This document shows, piece by piece, positions 54,116-64,000 of a stretch of DNA of 64,000 bases. This DNA comes from Apostichopus japonicus. Lineage: Eukaryota > Echinodermata > Holothuroidea > Aspidochirotida > Stichopodidae. Positions within the stretch are counted from its first letter, which is position 1; every line of letters starts with the position of its first letter. The translations under genes and the position numbers were made by a program. The notes beneath the pieces were generated by a model. It saw only the letters and a program-made list of their open reading frames with translations. It was not told where the DNA came from and searched no databases. The stretch spans positions 11,353,111 to 11,417,110 of the forward strand of contig NC_092576.1 in NCBI RefSeq assembly GCF_037975245.1. Direction: 5' to 3'.

Positions 54116-54367
54116 CCATATTCCCAGCTGACGTCTTAATACTCCTGTCTTAAAGACCGTTCATACAATAGTCAGATTTGCTAAACAATGCAGCTGTAAT
54201 GGTAATTTGCTGCTCATGAATGTTTTTAACCTTTTCTTAACCTTCAAAATTGTGGGCAGTACTTTAGAGATATCATAAAATAGTTATTACAAAATATAGT
54301 ATATTTATAGGTAGCTGTCATTTGTGACTAAAAACCAAAACAAATATAAATGAAGTAAACACATCAA

Positions 54368-57300
54368 CAAAATAAACACAAGTGTGGGCAGTACTTTAGG
54401 GATATCATAAAATAGTTATTACAAAATAAACACAAGTGTGGGTCGTACTTTAGAGTTATCATAAAATAGTTATTACAAAATAAACACAAATGTGGGCAGT
54501 ACTTTAGAGATATCATAAAATAGTTATTACAAAATACACACAAGTGTGGGCAGCACTTTAGAGATATCATAAAATAGTTATTACAAAATACACACAAGTG
54601 TGGGCAGTACTTTAGAGATATCATAAAATAGTTAATACAAAATAAACACAATTGTGGGCAGTACTTTAGAGATATCGTAAAATAGTTATCACAAAATAAA
54701 CACAAGTGTGGGCAGTACTTTAGAGATATCATAAAATAGTTATTACAAAATAAACACAAGTGTGGGCAGTACTTTAGAGATATCATAAAATAGTTAATAG
54801 AAAATAAACACAATTGTGGGCAGTACTTTAGAGATATCATAAAATAGTTATTACAAAATAAACACAAGTGTGGGCAGTACTTTAGAGATATCATAAAATA
54901 GTTATTACAAAATACACACAAGTGTGGGCAGTACTTTAGAGATATCATAAAATAGTTAATACAAAATAAACACAAGTGTGGGCAGTACTTTAGAGATATC
55001 ATAAAATAGTTATCACAAAATACACACAAGTGTGGGCAGTACTTTAGAGATATCATAAAATAGTTATCACAAAATAAACACAAGTGTGGGCAGTACTTTA
55101 GAGATATCATAAAATAGTTATTACAAAATAAACACAATTGTGGGCAGTACTTTAGAGATATCATAAAATAGTTATTACAAAATAAACACAAGTGTGGGCA
55201 GTACTTTAGAGATATCATAAAATAGTTATTACAAAATACACACAAGTGTGGGCAGTACTTTAGAGATATCATAAAATAGTTAATACAAAATAAACACAAG
55301 TGTGGGCAGTACTTTAGAGATATCATAAAATAGTTATCACAAAATACACACAAGTGTGGGCAGTACTTTAGAGATATCATAAAATAGTTATTACAAAATA
55401 AACACAAGTGTGGGCAGTACTTTAGAGATATCATAAAATAGTTATTACAAAATAAACACAAGTGTGGGCAGTACTTTAGAGATATCATAAAATAGTTAAT
55501 ACAAAATAAACACAATTGTGGGCAGTACTTTAGAGATATCATAAAATAGTTATCACAAAATAAACACAAGTGTGGGCAGTACTTTAGAGATATCATAAAA
55601 TAGTTATTACAAAATAAACACAAGTGTGGGCAGTACTTTAGAGATATCATAAAATAGTTATTACAAAATACACACAAGTGTGGGCAGCACTTTAGAGATA
55701 TCATAAAATAGTTATTACAAAATACACACAAGTGTGGGCAGTACTTTAGAGATATCATAAAATAGTTAATACAAAATAAACACAATTGTGGGCAGTACTT
55801 TAGAGATATCATAAAATAGTTATCACAAAATAAACACAAGTGTGGGCAGTACTTTAGAGATATAATAAAATAGTTATTACAAAATAAACACAAGTGTGGG
55901 CAGCACTTTAGAGATATCATAAAATAGTTATTACAAAATAAACACAAGTGTGGGCAGTACTTTAGAGATATCATAAAATAGTTAATACAAAATAAACACA
56001 ATTGTGGGCAGTACTTTAGAGATATCATAAAATAGTTATCACAAAATAAACACAAGTGTGGGCAGTACTTTAGAGATATCATAAAATAGTTATGACAAAA
56101 TAAACACAAGTGTGGGCAGTACTTTAGACATATCATAAAATAGTTAATAGAAAATAAACACAATTGTGGGCAGTACTTTAGAGATATCATAAAATAGTAA
56201 TTACAAAATAAACACAAGTGTGGGCAGTACTTTAGAGATATCATAAAATAGTTATTACAAAATAAACACAAGTGTGGGCAGTACTTTAGAGATATCATAA
56301 AATAGTTAATACAAAATACACACAAGTGTGGGCAGTACTTTAGAGATATCATAAAATAGTTATTACAAAATACACACAAGTGTGGGCAGTACTTTAGAGA
56401 TATCATAAAATAGTTAATACAAAATAAACACAATTGTGGGCAGTACTTTAGAGATATCATAAAATAGTTATCACAAAATAAACACAAGTGTGGGCAGTAC
56501 TTTAGAGATATCATAAAATAGTTAATACAAAATACACACAAGTGTGGGCAGTACTTTAGAGATATCATAAAATAGTTATTACAAAATAAACACAAGTGTG
56601 GGCAGTACTTTAGAGATATCATAAAATAGTTATTACAAAATAAACACAAGTGTGGGCAGTACTTTAGAGATATCATAAAATAGTTAATACAAAATAAACA
56701 CAAGTGTGGGCAGTACTTTAGAGATATCATAAAATAGTTATCACAAAATACACACAAGTGTGGGCAGTACTTTAGAGATATCATAAAATAGTTATTACAA
56801 AATAAACACAAGTGTGGGCAGTACTTTAGAGATATCATAAAATAGTTATTACAAAATACACACAAGTGTGGGCAGTACTTTAGAGATATCATAAAATAGT
56901 TAATACAAAATAAACACAATTGTGGGCAGTACTTTAGAGATATCATAAAATAGTTATCACAAAATAAACACAAGTGTGGGCAGTACTTTAGAGATATCAT
57001 AAAATAGTTATTACAAAATAAACACAAGTGTGGGCAGCACTTTAGAGATATCATAAAATAGTTATTACAAAATAAACACAAGTGTGGGCAGCACTTTAGA
57101 GATATCATAAAATAGTTATCACAAAATACACACAAGTGTGGGCAGCACTTTAGAGATATCATAAAATAGTTATTACAAAATACACACAAGTGTGGGCAGT
57201 ACTTTAGAGATATCATAAAATAGTTAATACAAAATAAACACAATTGTGGGCAGTACTTTAGAGATATCATAAAATAGTTATTACAAAATAAACACAAGTG

Positions 57301-57400
57301 TGGGCAGTACTTTAGAGATATCATAAAATAGTTATTACAAAATAAACACAAGTGTGGGCAGTACTTTAGAGATATCATAAAATAGTTATTACAAAATATA
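54368..57400. repeat. 54-bp satellite, about 56 units, with higher-order pattern
   Basis: The unit is tgtgggcagtactttagaga / tatcataaaatagttattac / aaaataaacacaag. Variants differ at four or five fixed positions. A single outlying unit sits at 54250-54293. 54 is a multiple of three and no variant makes a stop, so the minus strand stays open for 1019 codons with an 18-residue period (YCPHLC, then NNYFMISLK). Not considered a gene. Confidence 0.95.
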
Positions 57401-57435
57401 GTATCTTTATAGTAAGCTGACATTTGTGACTAAAA

Positions 57436-57822
57436 AACACAAAAAAGTTGAAGGTTTACAGTCTTGTATGAGGCTAATGCCTCCTCACACGACTTTACAA
57501 CTTAACCCCTGGTCATTGGTAACTTGTCACACCCACACACCAAAGTGTGCACAGTTCAATCAATCTCTCCTGGGGCACCACAGTGCACCACAACCACGTG
57601 TCCCCCGGGGGACTTCCCATAGGGTGCAGCCACAAACCGGCGCACGCAACTATATTTACAAGTTACCTCGCAGGTCCCCATTTATACACCTGGGTGAAGA
57701 GAGGCAATGGAGATAAAGCGCCTTGCCCAAGGACACAACGCAATGATCTGGCCAGGGCTCGAACCTGTAATCCTTAGATCACAAGTCCACTGCCTTAACC
57801 ACTTGACCACAACGCCCTCCCG
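57436..57822 (-). mobile_element. tRNA-derived SINE family S3, full-length reverse copy
   Basis: The reverse complement starts gggcgttgtggtcaagtggt (A box), cttgtgatctaaggatt, B box ggttcgagccctggcc, then gtgtccttgggcaaggcgct and aggtgtataaatggggacct. It splits a copy of the satellite flank: gtgactaaaaa before it and aacaaatataaatgaagtaa after it, contiguous at 54325-54355. Confidence 0.85.
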
Positions 57823-57889
57823 TAAAACAAAACAAATATAAATGAAGTAAACACATAAAAAAAAATAGAATATGAGTAGAATAGAAAAA

Positions 57890-58247
57890 AAATATATATA
57901 TATTTTATATACGCATATATTTATATATATATATATTATATATTATATTATATTATATTATATTATATTATATTATATTATATTATATTATATTATATTA
58001 TATTATATTATATTTATATTTATATATATATTTATATATATATTTATATATATATTTATATATTTATATAAATATATATATATATATTTATATTTATATT
58101 TATATATATTTATATATTTATATTTATATATATTTATATATATATTTATATATATATATTATATTATATTATATTATATTATATTATTATATTATATTTA
58201 TATATATATATTTATATTTATATATATATATTTTATATACGCATATA
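57890..58247. repeat. (TATAT)n / (TTATA)n microsatellite
   Basis: About 360 bp of TATA-type repeats, mostly the pentamer TTATA. The outer ends share attttatatacgcatatattt (57902 and 58231). The 160-codon frame through it is an artefact. Confidence 0.95.
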
Positions 58248-58526
58248 TTTTACAAGAATCACTAAATACAATGTTTGAGGTAATTATATTCATAAAAAAG
58301 TTTTCTTTAACAAAAAGTAAAGTTATTCTCATATACCAACGTATAATAAATTAGGCTGAAATCACAACGAAAGCAAAGGTCATAACTTGCATAATCTACC
58401 CCCCCCCCCATTTCATCTCTTGAATTATATTTACAGTAATATTAATTTAAACCGCGTGCCTTAAATAATGCCCTTTTCCGTTCACGTGAGTTATTATTCT
58501 TATGTTATTTATATTCTTGCTTGCAG

Positions 58527-58619
58527 ATCTCCAAAACCGTTGAAGTGAAACAAGTATTGGGATTTTTTTCTTTAACTTTCAAAAAACTCCGTGACTGTGG
58601 GAGGTAATATCTGTACAAT
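58527..58619 (+). other. 5' UTR of the fucosyltransferase, after a likely intron
   Basis: A good acceptor (attcttgcttgcag, ending 58526) lies 93 bp before the ATG, suggesting the coding exon follows a noncoding first exon, common for intronless-CDS glycosyltransferase genes. Confidence 0.4.
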
Positions 58620-59933
58620 ATGTCGGGTGAAAACAGAAGGAAGCGATTTGTCTACATATTAGTGATAAGTGTAGTCATTACAGCCATGGTCTGGCTACAC
58701 GGTACATCAACGCACGAGTTTGTTTTTCCAGATAAATTCCTTACTTTCAAAGAACAGAATAATCGGAATTTATCCCTCGTAAAATCCATCGAGAAATCCG
58801 TCGTAGATATTCACTTTCCCGAGAAGTCGAGATATGATTTTGTTGCTTTCAAGGAAAAACCCGGATGGCATTTCGTCCACTTTCCTTGTCATTATACATG
58901 TAAGAAAGACGGAGCTCCGGTCACTGTCCGTTTCACTACGAACGCTTCCGATGTAGCTGGGGCCGACGCGGTGTTTTTTACTACTGGACCAATGGAACTT
59001 GAAGAATGGGAAGCCTTACACCGCTATCGTAGTCCTGGACAAATATGGATATTTGCAACACAGGAGCCTGCTGCTATAGTACCAGACTATTTGCCGCCAA
59101 AAGTCTACAGATACGATACATATAATTGGTCTTTCACCTTCCATTCAACGTCTGACATACACGGTGCTTATGGCTGGTACACTCCTTACGATAAAGTAAA
59201 GTCGGATACCAAAAGTACTAATTGGTATAAAAAGAAACCCAAGTTTGCCTCATGGGTATCGTCACTCCACTGTGGAGGATTAGGCTGGGACAGAACAAAA
59301 TTTGTTGAAGATCTTGGAGAATTTATTCCTATTGACATGTACGGAGCGTGTGGGAACTTAACCATGCGGAGGAATACAAAAATTGCCAAAGGTATCTTTA
59401 TGGGATACAAATTTCATCTTAGTTTAGAAAATAGCTGTTGTAGCGAGTATTTGACAGAAAAGGTATGGAATGCCCTACAGAACTGGGAGTCTGTTCCTAT
59501 AGTACTAGGTGGAACCAGGGAGGAATATAGTAGATTAATGCCACCTCATTCTTATATACACGCAGACGACTTTGATTCCATTGAAGACCTTGCTAGATAT
59601 ATTAATAAAGTAGGCGGCAACGAAACTTTATATAACGCGTATTTTGATTGGAGGAGAAAAGGAAAAGTACAACAGCAGGGGTTCAATTATCGATTTCCAT
59701 TCTATCAAGAAGGAGTTTGCAAAATTGTTCATGATTTCGAAAAAATGGCAAAACATCCTATGCGTAAATCTTTTGATCCATACGGGGCCAATTGGTTTGG
59801 GAGTTGCTACCGCTGTGGAACCCACAACTGGATTCAAGAATATAATATTTGGTGGCGACGTAACATGTTCCGTAAATTGTGGGAAGACAACAGAACACTT
59901 ATTTGGCTTGATGGAGTTAAGACTGCACATTGA
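58620..59933 (+). CDS. Alpha-(1,3)-fucosyltransferase, GT10 family (single coding exon)
   Basis: Transfers fucose from GDP-fucose to GlcNAc or related sugars on glycoproteins, glycolipids or polysaccharides in the Golgi lumen. 437 residues: a short basic cytosolic tail (RRKR at 6-9), a signal anchor at about 10-26 (FVYILVISVVITAMVW), stem, then the catalytic region. Visible GT10 landmarks are FATQEPA, NWSFTFHSTSDIHGAYGW (the NWT..YR.DSDI..PYG motif), FASWVSSLHC (209-218) and the donor-site signature FHLSLENSCCSEYLTEKVWN (265-284), then VPIVLGG and PPHSYIHADDF. Several N-glycosylation sequons are present (NLS, NAS, NWS, NLT, NET, NRT). Length is typical. SFTFHST replaces the usual Tyr-Arg in the first motif. 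It is complete, without frameshift, and likely active. Acceptor and linkage cannot be told from sequence. Confidence 0.96.
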   Translation: MSGENRRKRFVYILVISVVITAMVWLHGTSTHEFVFPDKFLTFKEQNNRNLSLVKSIEKSVVDIHFPEKSRYDFVAFKEKPGWHFVHFPCHYTCKKDGAPVTVRFTTNASDVAGADAVFFTTGPMELEEWEALHRYRSPGQIWIFATQEPAAIVPDYLPPKVYRYDTYNWSFTFHSTSDIHGAYGWYTPYDKVKSDTKSTNWYKKKPKFASWVSSLHCGGLGWDRTKFVEDLGEFIPIDMYGACGNLTMRRNTKIAKGIFMGYKFHLSLENSCCSEYLTEKVWNALQNWESVPIVLGGTREEYSRLMPPHSYIHADDFDSIEDLARYINKVGGNETLYNAYFDWRRKGKVQQQGFNYRFPFYQEGVCKIVHDFEKMAKHPMRKSFDPYGANWFGSCYRCGTHNWIQEYNIWWRRNMFRKLWEDNRTLIWLDGVKTAH

Positions 59934-60310
59934 CCGAAATACAAATCTCACGACACTGTAGTTCAAAATGTAACTTGTATATAGTTTCATAACTTTACAT
60001 GATCAGCAAAATGAAAATTGATCATTAACCATTTTAAATATAATATCTTTTGGATGAGGATAGTTGAAGTACTATTTTTTGTCCGGATTGTAAAATTGTT
60101 TTTAAATAGTCTAAATGCTGGCAGGCAGCTTCAATTTTAATTGGCAGGAGACATGGGCCGTTCCTGAATTGCATTGCAAAGCATATGGATAGAGACAGTA
60201 TGCAAGATAAATTAACTGGCGTTTACGTTAAGATATACTGGCTTTTCATAGCCTTGGGGTATCACGTGTAGCGTATAGGGTTGGTGGATTGAATGACTGT
60301 TGTTTCATAT

Positions 60311-60316
60311 AATAAA
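60311..60316 (+). terminator. Possible polyadenylation signal of the fucosyltransferase gene
   Basis: AATAAA 378 bp after the stop codon, the first consensus signal on this strand. Confidence 0.55.
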
Positions 60317-60339
60317 ACTTTGGTTGAAGTTTACTTTGA

Positions 60340-60440
60340 ATTACTCAGCTAACTTCAAACCGTCGGCATCTTCTCTGAACTCAGGTTTAATTATTCAGCT
60401 AGCTTCAAACCGTCGGCATCTTTTCTGAACTCGGGATAAA
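60340..60440. repeat. 52-bp tandem duplication after the fucosyltransferase
   Basis: attcagctagcttcaaaccg / tcggcatcttttctgaactc appears twice with few changes. Confidence 0.88.
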
Positions 60441-61715
60441 TATGGAAATATGAATTGCGATGCCGCGCATGGATTAGCCCCTATAGTCGGACGTACATTT
60501 CGGACAGTTTGTTGATCCATATCTCAATGGCTATATATAGGAGATAAGTTTTCATTTGGGTTTTATGGAACATCTACCTTGTACTATTCTTATATGGTCT
60601 TTCATTCCTTGTCCATCCAAATAAACTACAAAAATACTCAAAAAACCTCCCTGTGACGGACGTACCCAGAGAAAGTGATATTTTTCAGATCGTAGTTTTC
60701 TTTTAAAAATATCTTTGAATTGGATGGGATACAATTAAAACTTTTATACATGTTATGAAGAAGACTCTAAACTACCCATATCAGTAAGCAAGCAGTTGCA
60801 ACCTTTATCACTTCCCTGCAATATTTTCAAATATTACTTTGTGACGGACGTACAATTTTTATTGTGACGGACGTACACTTGTGAAATTGTATAGTAAATG
60901 TACGAAATGTACAAAAGCACTACTAGATATGCCGAAATTTTCAATTTTGACAGGGCTTCACCCAGAGTTGCCATTGTTGACAGCTGTACACAATAATGCT
61001 GCATTTAACTGTGCATAATAGAACAACTTAGGTAACAGTAATAGTGAAACGAAGGTATACCCTCTCGCAAAATGCCATTCCATTGGAAATATATATTTCA
61101 CTTTAAGTTGTATGCAAACATCACTTGAAATAATAATGGTATGCTCATTCAAAATTGTGTCTGCATCATTTCAAACAATACAGAATATAGACCCCTATAG
61201 GGTGTTGACGTTCTCTCGTGGGTCAGAACGATGGGTCTTTATTAAAATTAGGATGATATGAACACCAAAACCATTTTTCTTTCACTTTCTGTTATTTTAC
61301 TTGACCATTGTTTTATGTTAAAATACATGTACTGCAAGCTTCTATATGTATGATATGACAGCACTTTTCAGCAAACAAAGATATTTTTTCAATTGACTAA
61401 TACACAACTTAATCTGCCTGAACCCAATGTTTTCTGTTAAACATTAGCTACATATTATAAATATCCTTAGCTTTAGCTTCCATATGATTCCATACATGTA
61501 ATGATTCAACTTTTTTTTTTTTTAATTTTTGGTTGAAAAGGTTTCACTAGTTTATAAGGAACTGCCCCATGTTTTGATGGCAGGATGTTGGTTTATGCAA
61601 TTATTTTAGAGCCAACACATAGATGAATTTAAACAAACATATAACGAGGCCAGCTACTTTTTAGAATCAATCAATATGTATATATTTGAGTCTAAACTTC
61701 TTCTTTTTTTTCCGA
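60441..61715. other. Intergenic, no recognised gene
   Basis: The phrase gtgacggacgtac recurs at 60652, 60841 and 60864, with a related tcggacgtacatttc at 60487, so a decayed repeat is possible. Otherwise featureless. Confidence 0.4.
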
Positions 61716-61721
61716 GATGGA

Positions 61722-61812
61722 AATGTTGAATGTTGAAATATGTTGAAAAATGTTGAATATGAAATATGTTGATATATGTTGAAAAATGTTGAAAAATGTT
61801 GAAATATGTAAT
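61722..61812. repeat. tgttgaaaaa/tgttgaaata minisatellite
   Basis: About nine units of 10-11 bp. Confidence 0.85.
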
Positions 61813-63469
61813 GTATATGACCCACGTAAATGTTTCCCAAATATGCATGTTTTCTACTCTTCCAAAATTCTACTTGCCAAATTCAGGCAGGTGATAATGG
61901 AAAATGATTATTGAAATTATATCATTCTAGAACTTTTCATAGATAGAAATGAGTGAACATATATATATTTACGAAATAACTGACTGTACTGGAGTTCGTA
62001 TACTAGCCTATACATTTGTTATTTGTTATCGTTTGTATAGCAATGAAGAGTAAGCATGGGATTTGCTCGGTGCCAATTGCGAGTGCGGAGGGTAAATGTT
62101 GGATAAACGCGTTGGATGAGTTATGTACGTAGGGGTAAAGGTGGGCGGTTGGTGGAGTGAGTGAGGGGAAGGGGGAGGGGCGAGGGAAAGGTAGAGAGAA
62201 ACTTTACCAATATCACCATGGACGTATAATATGCCGCCGTCTCTTTCGACATATATCATTGTTTTGTAATGCTAAATAAATAACACAGGATGTCATTGCT
62301 ATTCCGCATTTGTGTGAGACTATCGTTGTAAGGTTTATTGTCACAATTTGCTAAATAAGGGACCACATTTGGATTTTGGTACAAAATTTAAGGAAATGAA
62401 ACAAAGGAAAGCAAAAACAAAGAATGAAAATGGAACTAAAATCAGCTAGTCAATGACCTGCGCTGATGGAATAAATTACAGGCAGAATAAGCAATGTCCT
62501 GAAAAATGATTGATCAATGCTCAGTCATTCAGCCTCCACCCCCGCCCCGCCCTGCCCCGCGCGCCCCGCCCCGCTCTGCCCCGCCCGCCCCCCCCCCGTC
62601 CACAATTCAATTGGATGCCTTGCATTCGTCATTACCACTCTATGTGCCGCCACTGACTACTGAAAACGTAACCTGGTTTAACGCCAATGGCCGTATTTGG
62701 AAGGTACGGATGATGTAAAGAGACAACAGTATTTTTTATAACCAAAAAAAAAAAAAAAAAAACAGCGTTGAGCTCTATACTAGCGCCATCGGTGTTCATG
62801 AAGTTTTAATATTTTCTTTAATTGTATTACGTTGTGTGCGGCTACAACACTGTAGATGAGCTTTATTTAGTGTTAAGGCATTAATTATTGTTGGCCAATA
62901 AGAAACAATTAAATTGTCACGGGGTCTACAAGAACTTGTAAAATCATACATTTGAAAAAGCCACATAGGTGACATAATATTACAAATAAATTAACACTCC
63001 CCAACCTCAGTCACACCCTCCAACCTCAACCCCACCCCTTTCCTCACCTCCACCCCCCCCCCCCCGAAAAATAACAATAAAGTAGTAACTACTTTCAATG
63101 AAATATACTTAATACGGTATTTACTTGTTAGAGCAATAATTGAGATTGCAACAGCAAAACTCTCTGTCGATCATTTTAATACATTGGCTGAGAATGTTTG
63201 TTTTTGCGGGGATTGGGGGGGGGGTGGGGTAGGGGTTGGCAACATTTTTACAACTTCACGATGCAGTGTTCAAGCCTTGGCATTGACGTAATGTCACTGA
63301 GTTCTGCTTATCATTCATTGTATTACTTCTGCAAGTCAACGGGCTTACATTCTGATCAACAATGAAAAGCTAACGGTGTTGGAATGTCAGCTGGGTAACA
63401 GGTTTATTTAAGTAAAGAACTTGGGCACGGAAGAAAAACCTTCTGATAGGTTCTTAACCCCAACGCCAT
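61813..63469. other. Intergenic with low-complexity tracts
   Basis: A G/A-rich stretch at 62130-62200, a strikingly GC-rich C-tract with ccccgcc/gccccg repeats at 62530-62605, a poly-A run at 62741-62762 and a C-run at 63051-63065. No exon seen. Confidence 0.45.
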
Positions 63470-63880
63470 TGTGTAGAGACTGTGTTATTATCGTCAGGTA
63501 TGTATCGCGGTTCCCCTAGAAGGGGAACGTAATGATACTTTGAAAGAAAGTCACCTAGGAAAGAATCTGGTCACAAAAAATAAAAACAACGACCCTCCTG
63601 AACCGCTCTCAACCCCAGCCCCCTTCCCTCGAGATTGTGACTGTATGATAATCGTCAGGTGTGTATAACGATTCTCCTGAAGGGGAACATAATGCTACAC
63701 ATGATACTTAAGAAAGCAACCAGGAAAGAACCTGGCCACAAAAACCAAACCATGAACCGCCTGATCCGCTCTCAACCCCATTCCCATTGCAACGGTATAC
63801 TTAACTGTGCGATCATCTTAAGGTTTGTATTGCGACTCCATTAGAAGGAGAACATTAATGCTAGACATGATCTTAACCAA
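63470..63880. repeat. About 158-bp tandem repeat, 2.5 copies
   Basis: Copies begin near 63478, 63638 and 63793. Shared blocks are tatcgtcaggtatgtat, ctagaaggggaacgtaat, gaaagaacctggtcacaaaa and ccgctctcaacccca. Confidence 0.85.
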
Positions 63881-64000
63881 AATCGGTACAGGTTATGACC
63901 AACACGCAATGTGCTCTAACAGAGTGTTAATAGGCGTGTTATATGTTGAGTGCTCTACTCAATCCATAGCCACCTTGAATTCAAACTGAACAATCAAATC

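Noticed and set aside
54364-57423. 1019-codon minus-strand reading frame
   Set aside because: It is the 54-bp satellite read in one frame. The unit length is a multiple of three, there is no promoter or splice context, and it encodes only an 18-residue period.
57872-58354. 160-codon Ile/Tyr-rich frame
   Set aside because: TATAT microsatellite, no domain.
59628-59990. Antisense frames over the fucosyltransferase
   Set aside because: Shadows of the GT10 coding sequence.

Overview
This is an AT-rich, intron-rich animal genomic window with long introns and very many short repeats, MITEs, SINEs and LINE remnants. No prokaryotic, organellar or CRISPR features were seen. Gene content (an OSBPL10/11-type lipid-transfer protein, a CD225/dispanin protein and an intronless alpha-1,3-fucosyltransferase), together with the base composition and repeats, suggests a marine invertebrate deuterostome. 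An echinoderm such as a sea cucumber is plausible, but the species is inference only.

Layout. (1) 1-24.7 kb: an oxysterol-binding-protein-related gene on the + strand. I reconstructed 17 coding exons (3402-23864, 669 codons plus stop) from consistent GT/AG sites and matching phases. Its introns hold five copies of one short MITE, a TTAA-flanked MITE, two hAT-like elements, tRNA-derived SINEs, a LINE tail and several minisatellites. (2) 24.1-31 kb: a 24-bp minisatellite, SINEs, a LINE remnant and the first copy of a roughly 3-kb segmental duplication. (3) 31.8-38.5 kb: a small four-exon CD225/dispanin gene on the + strand (124 aa). (4) 39.7-42.8 kb: the second, direct copy of the segmental duplication, carrying a 520-bp (ATC)n tract, so the CD225 gene is bracketed by direct repeats. 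(5) 44.8-49.8 kb: a 5-kb element with terminal inverted repeats and many AGACTGA/TCAGTCT palindromes near both ends. It appears to carry a spliced minus-strand gene and is the best candidate here for something undescribed. (6) 53.7-58.3 kb: a 54-bp satellite of about 56 units, a SINE inserted in its duplicated flank, and a TATAT microsatellite. (7) 58.6-59.9 kb: an intact single-exon GT10 fucosyltransferase (437 aa, + strand), followed by 4 kb without a recognisable gene.

The three confident genes are not an obvious pathway. The OSBPL product should act in the cytosol at membrane contacts, the CD225 product in membranes, and the fucosyltransferase in the Golgi. Gene models come from reading splice signals and protein similarity by eye. 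No search or transcript evidence was available.
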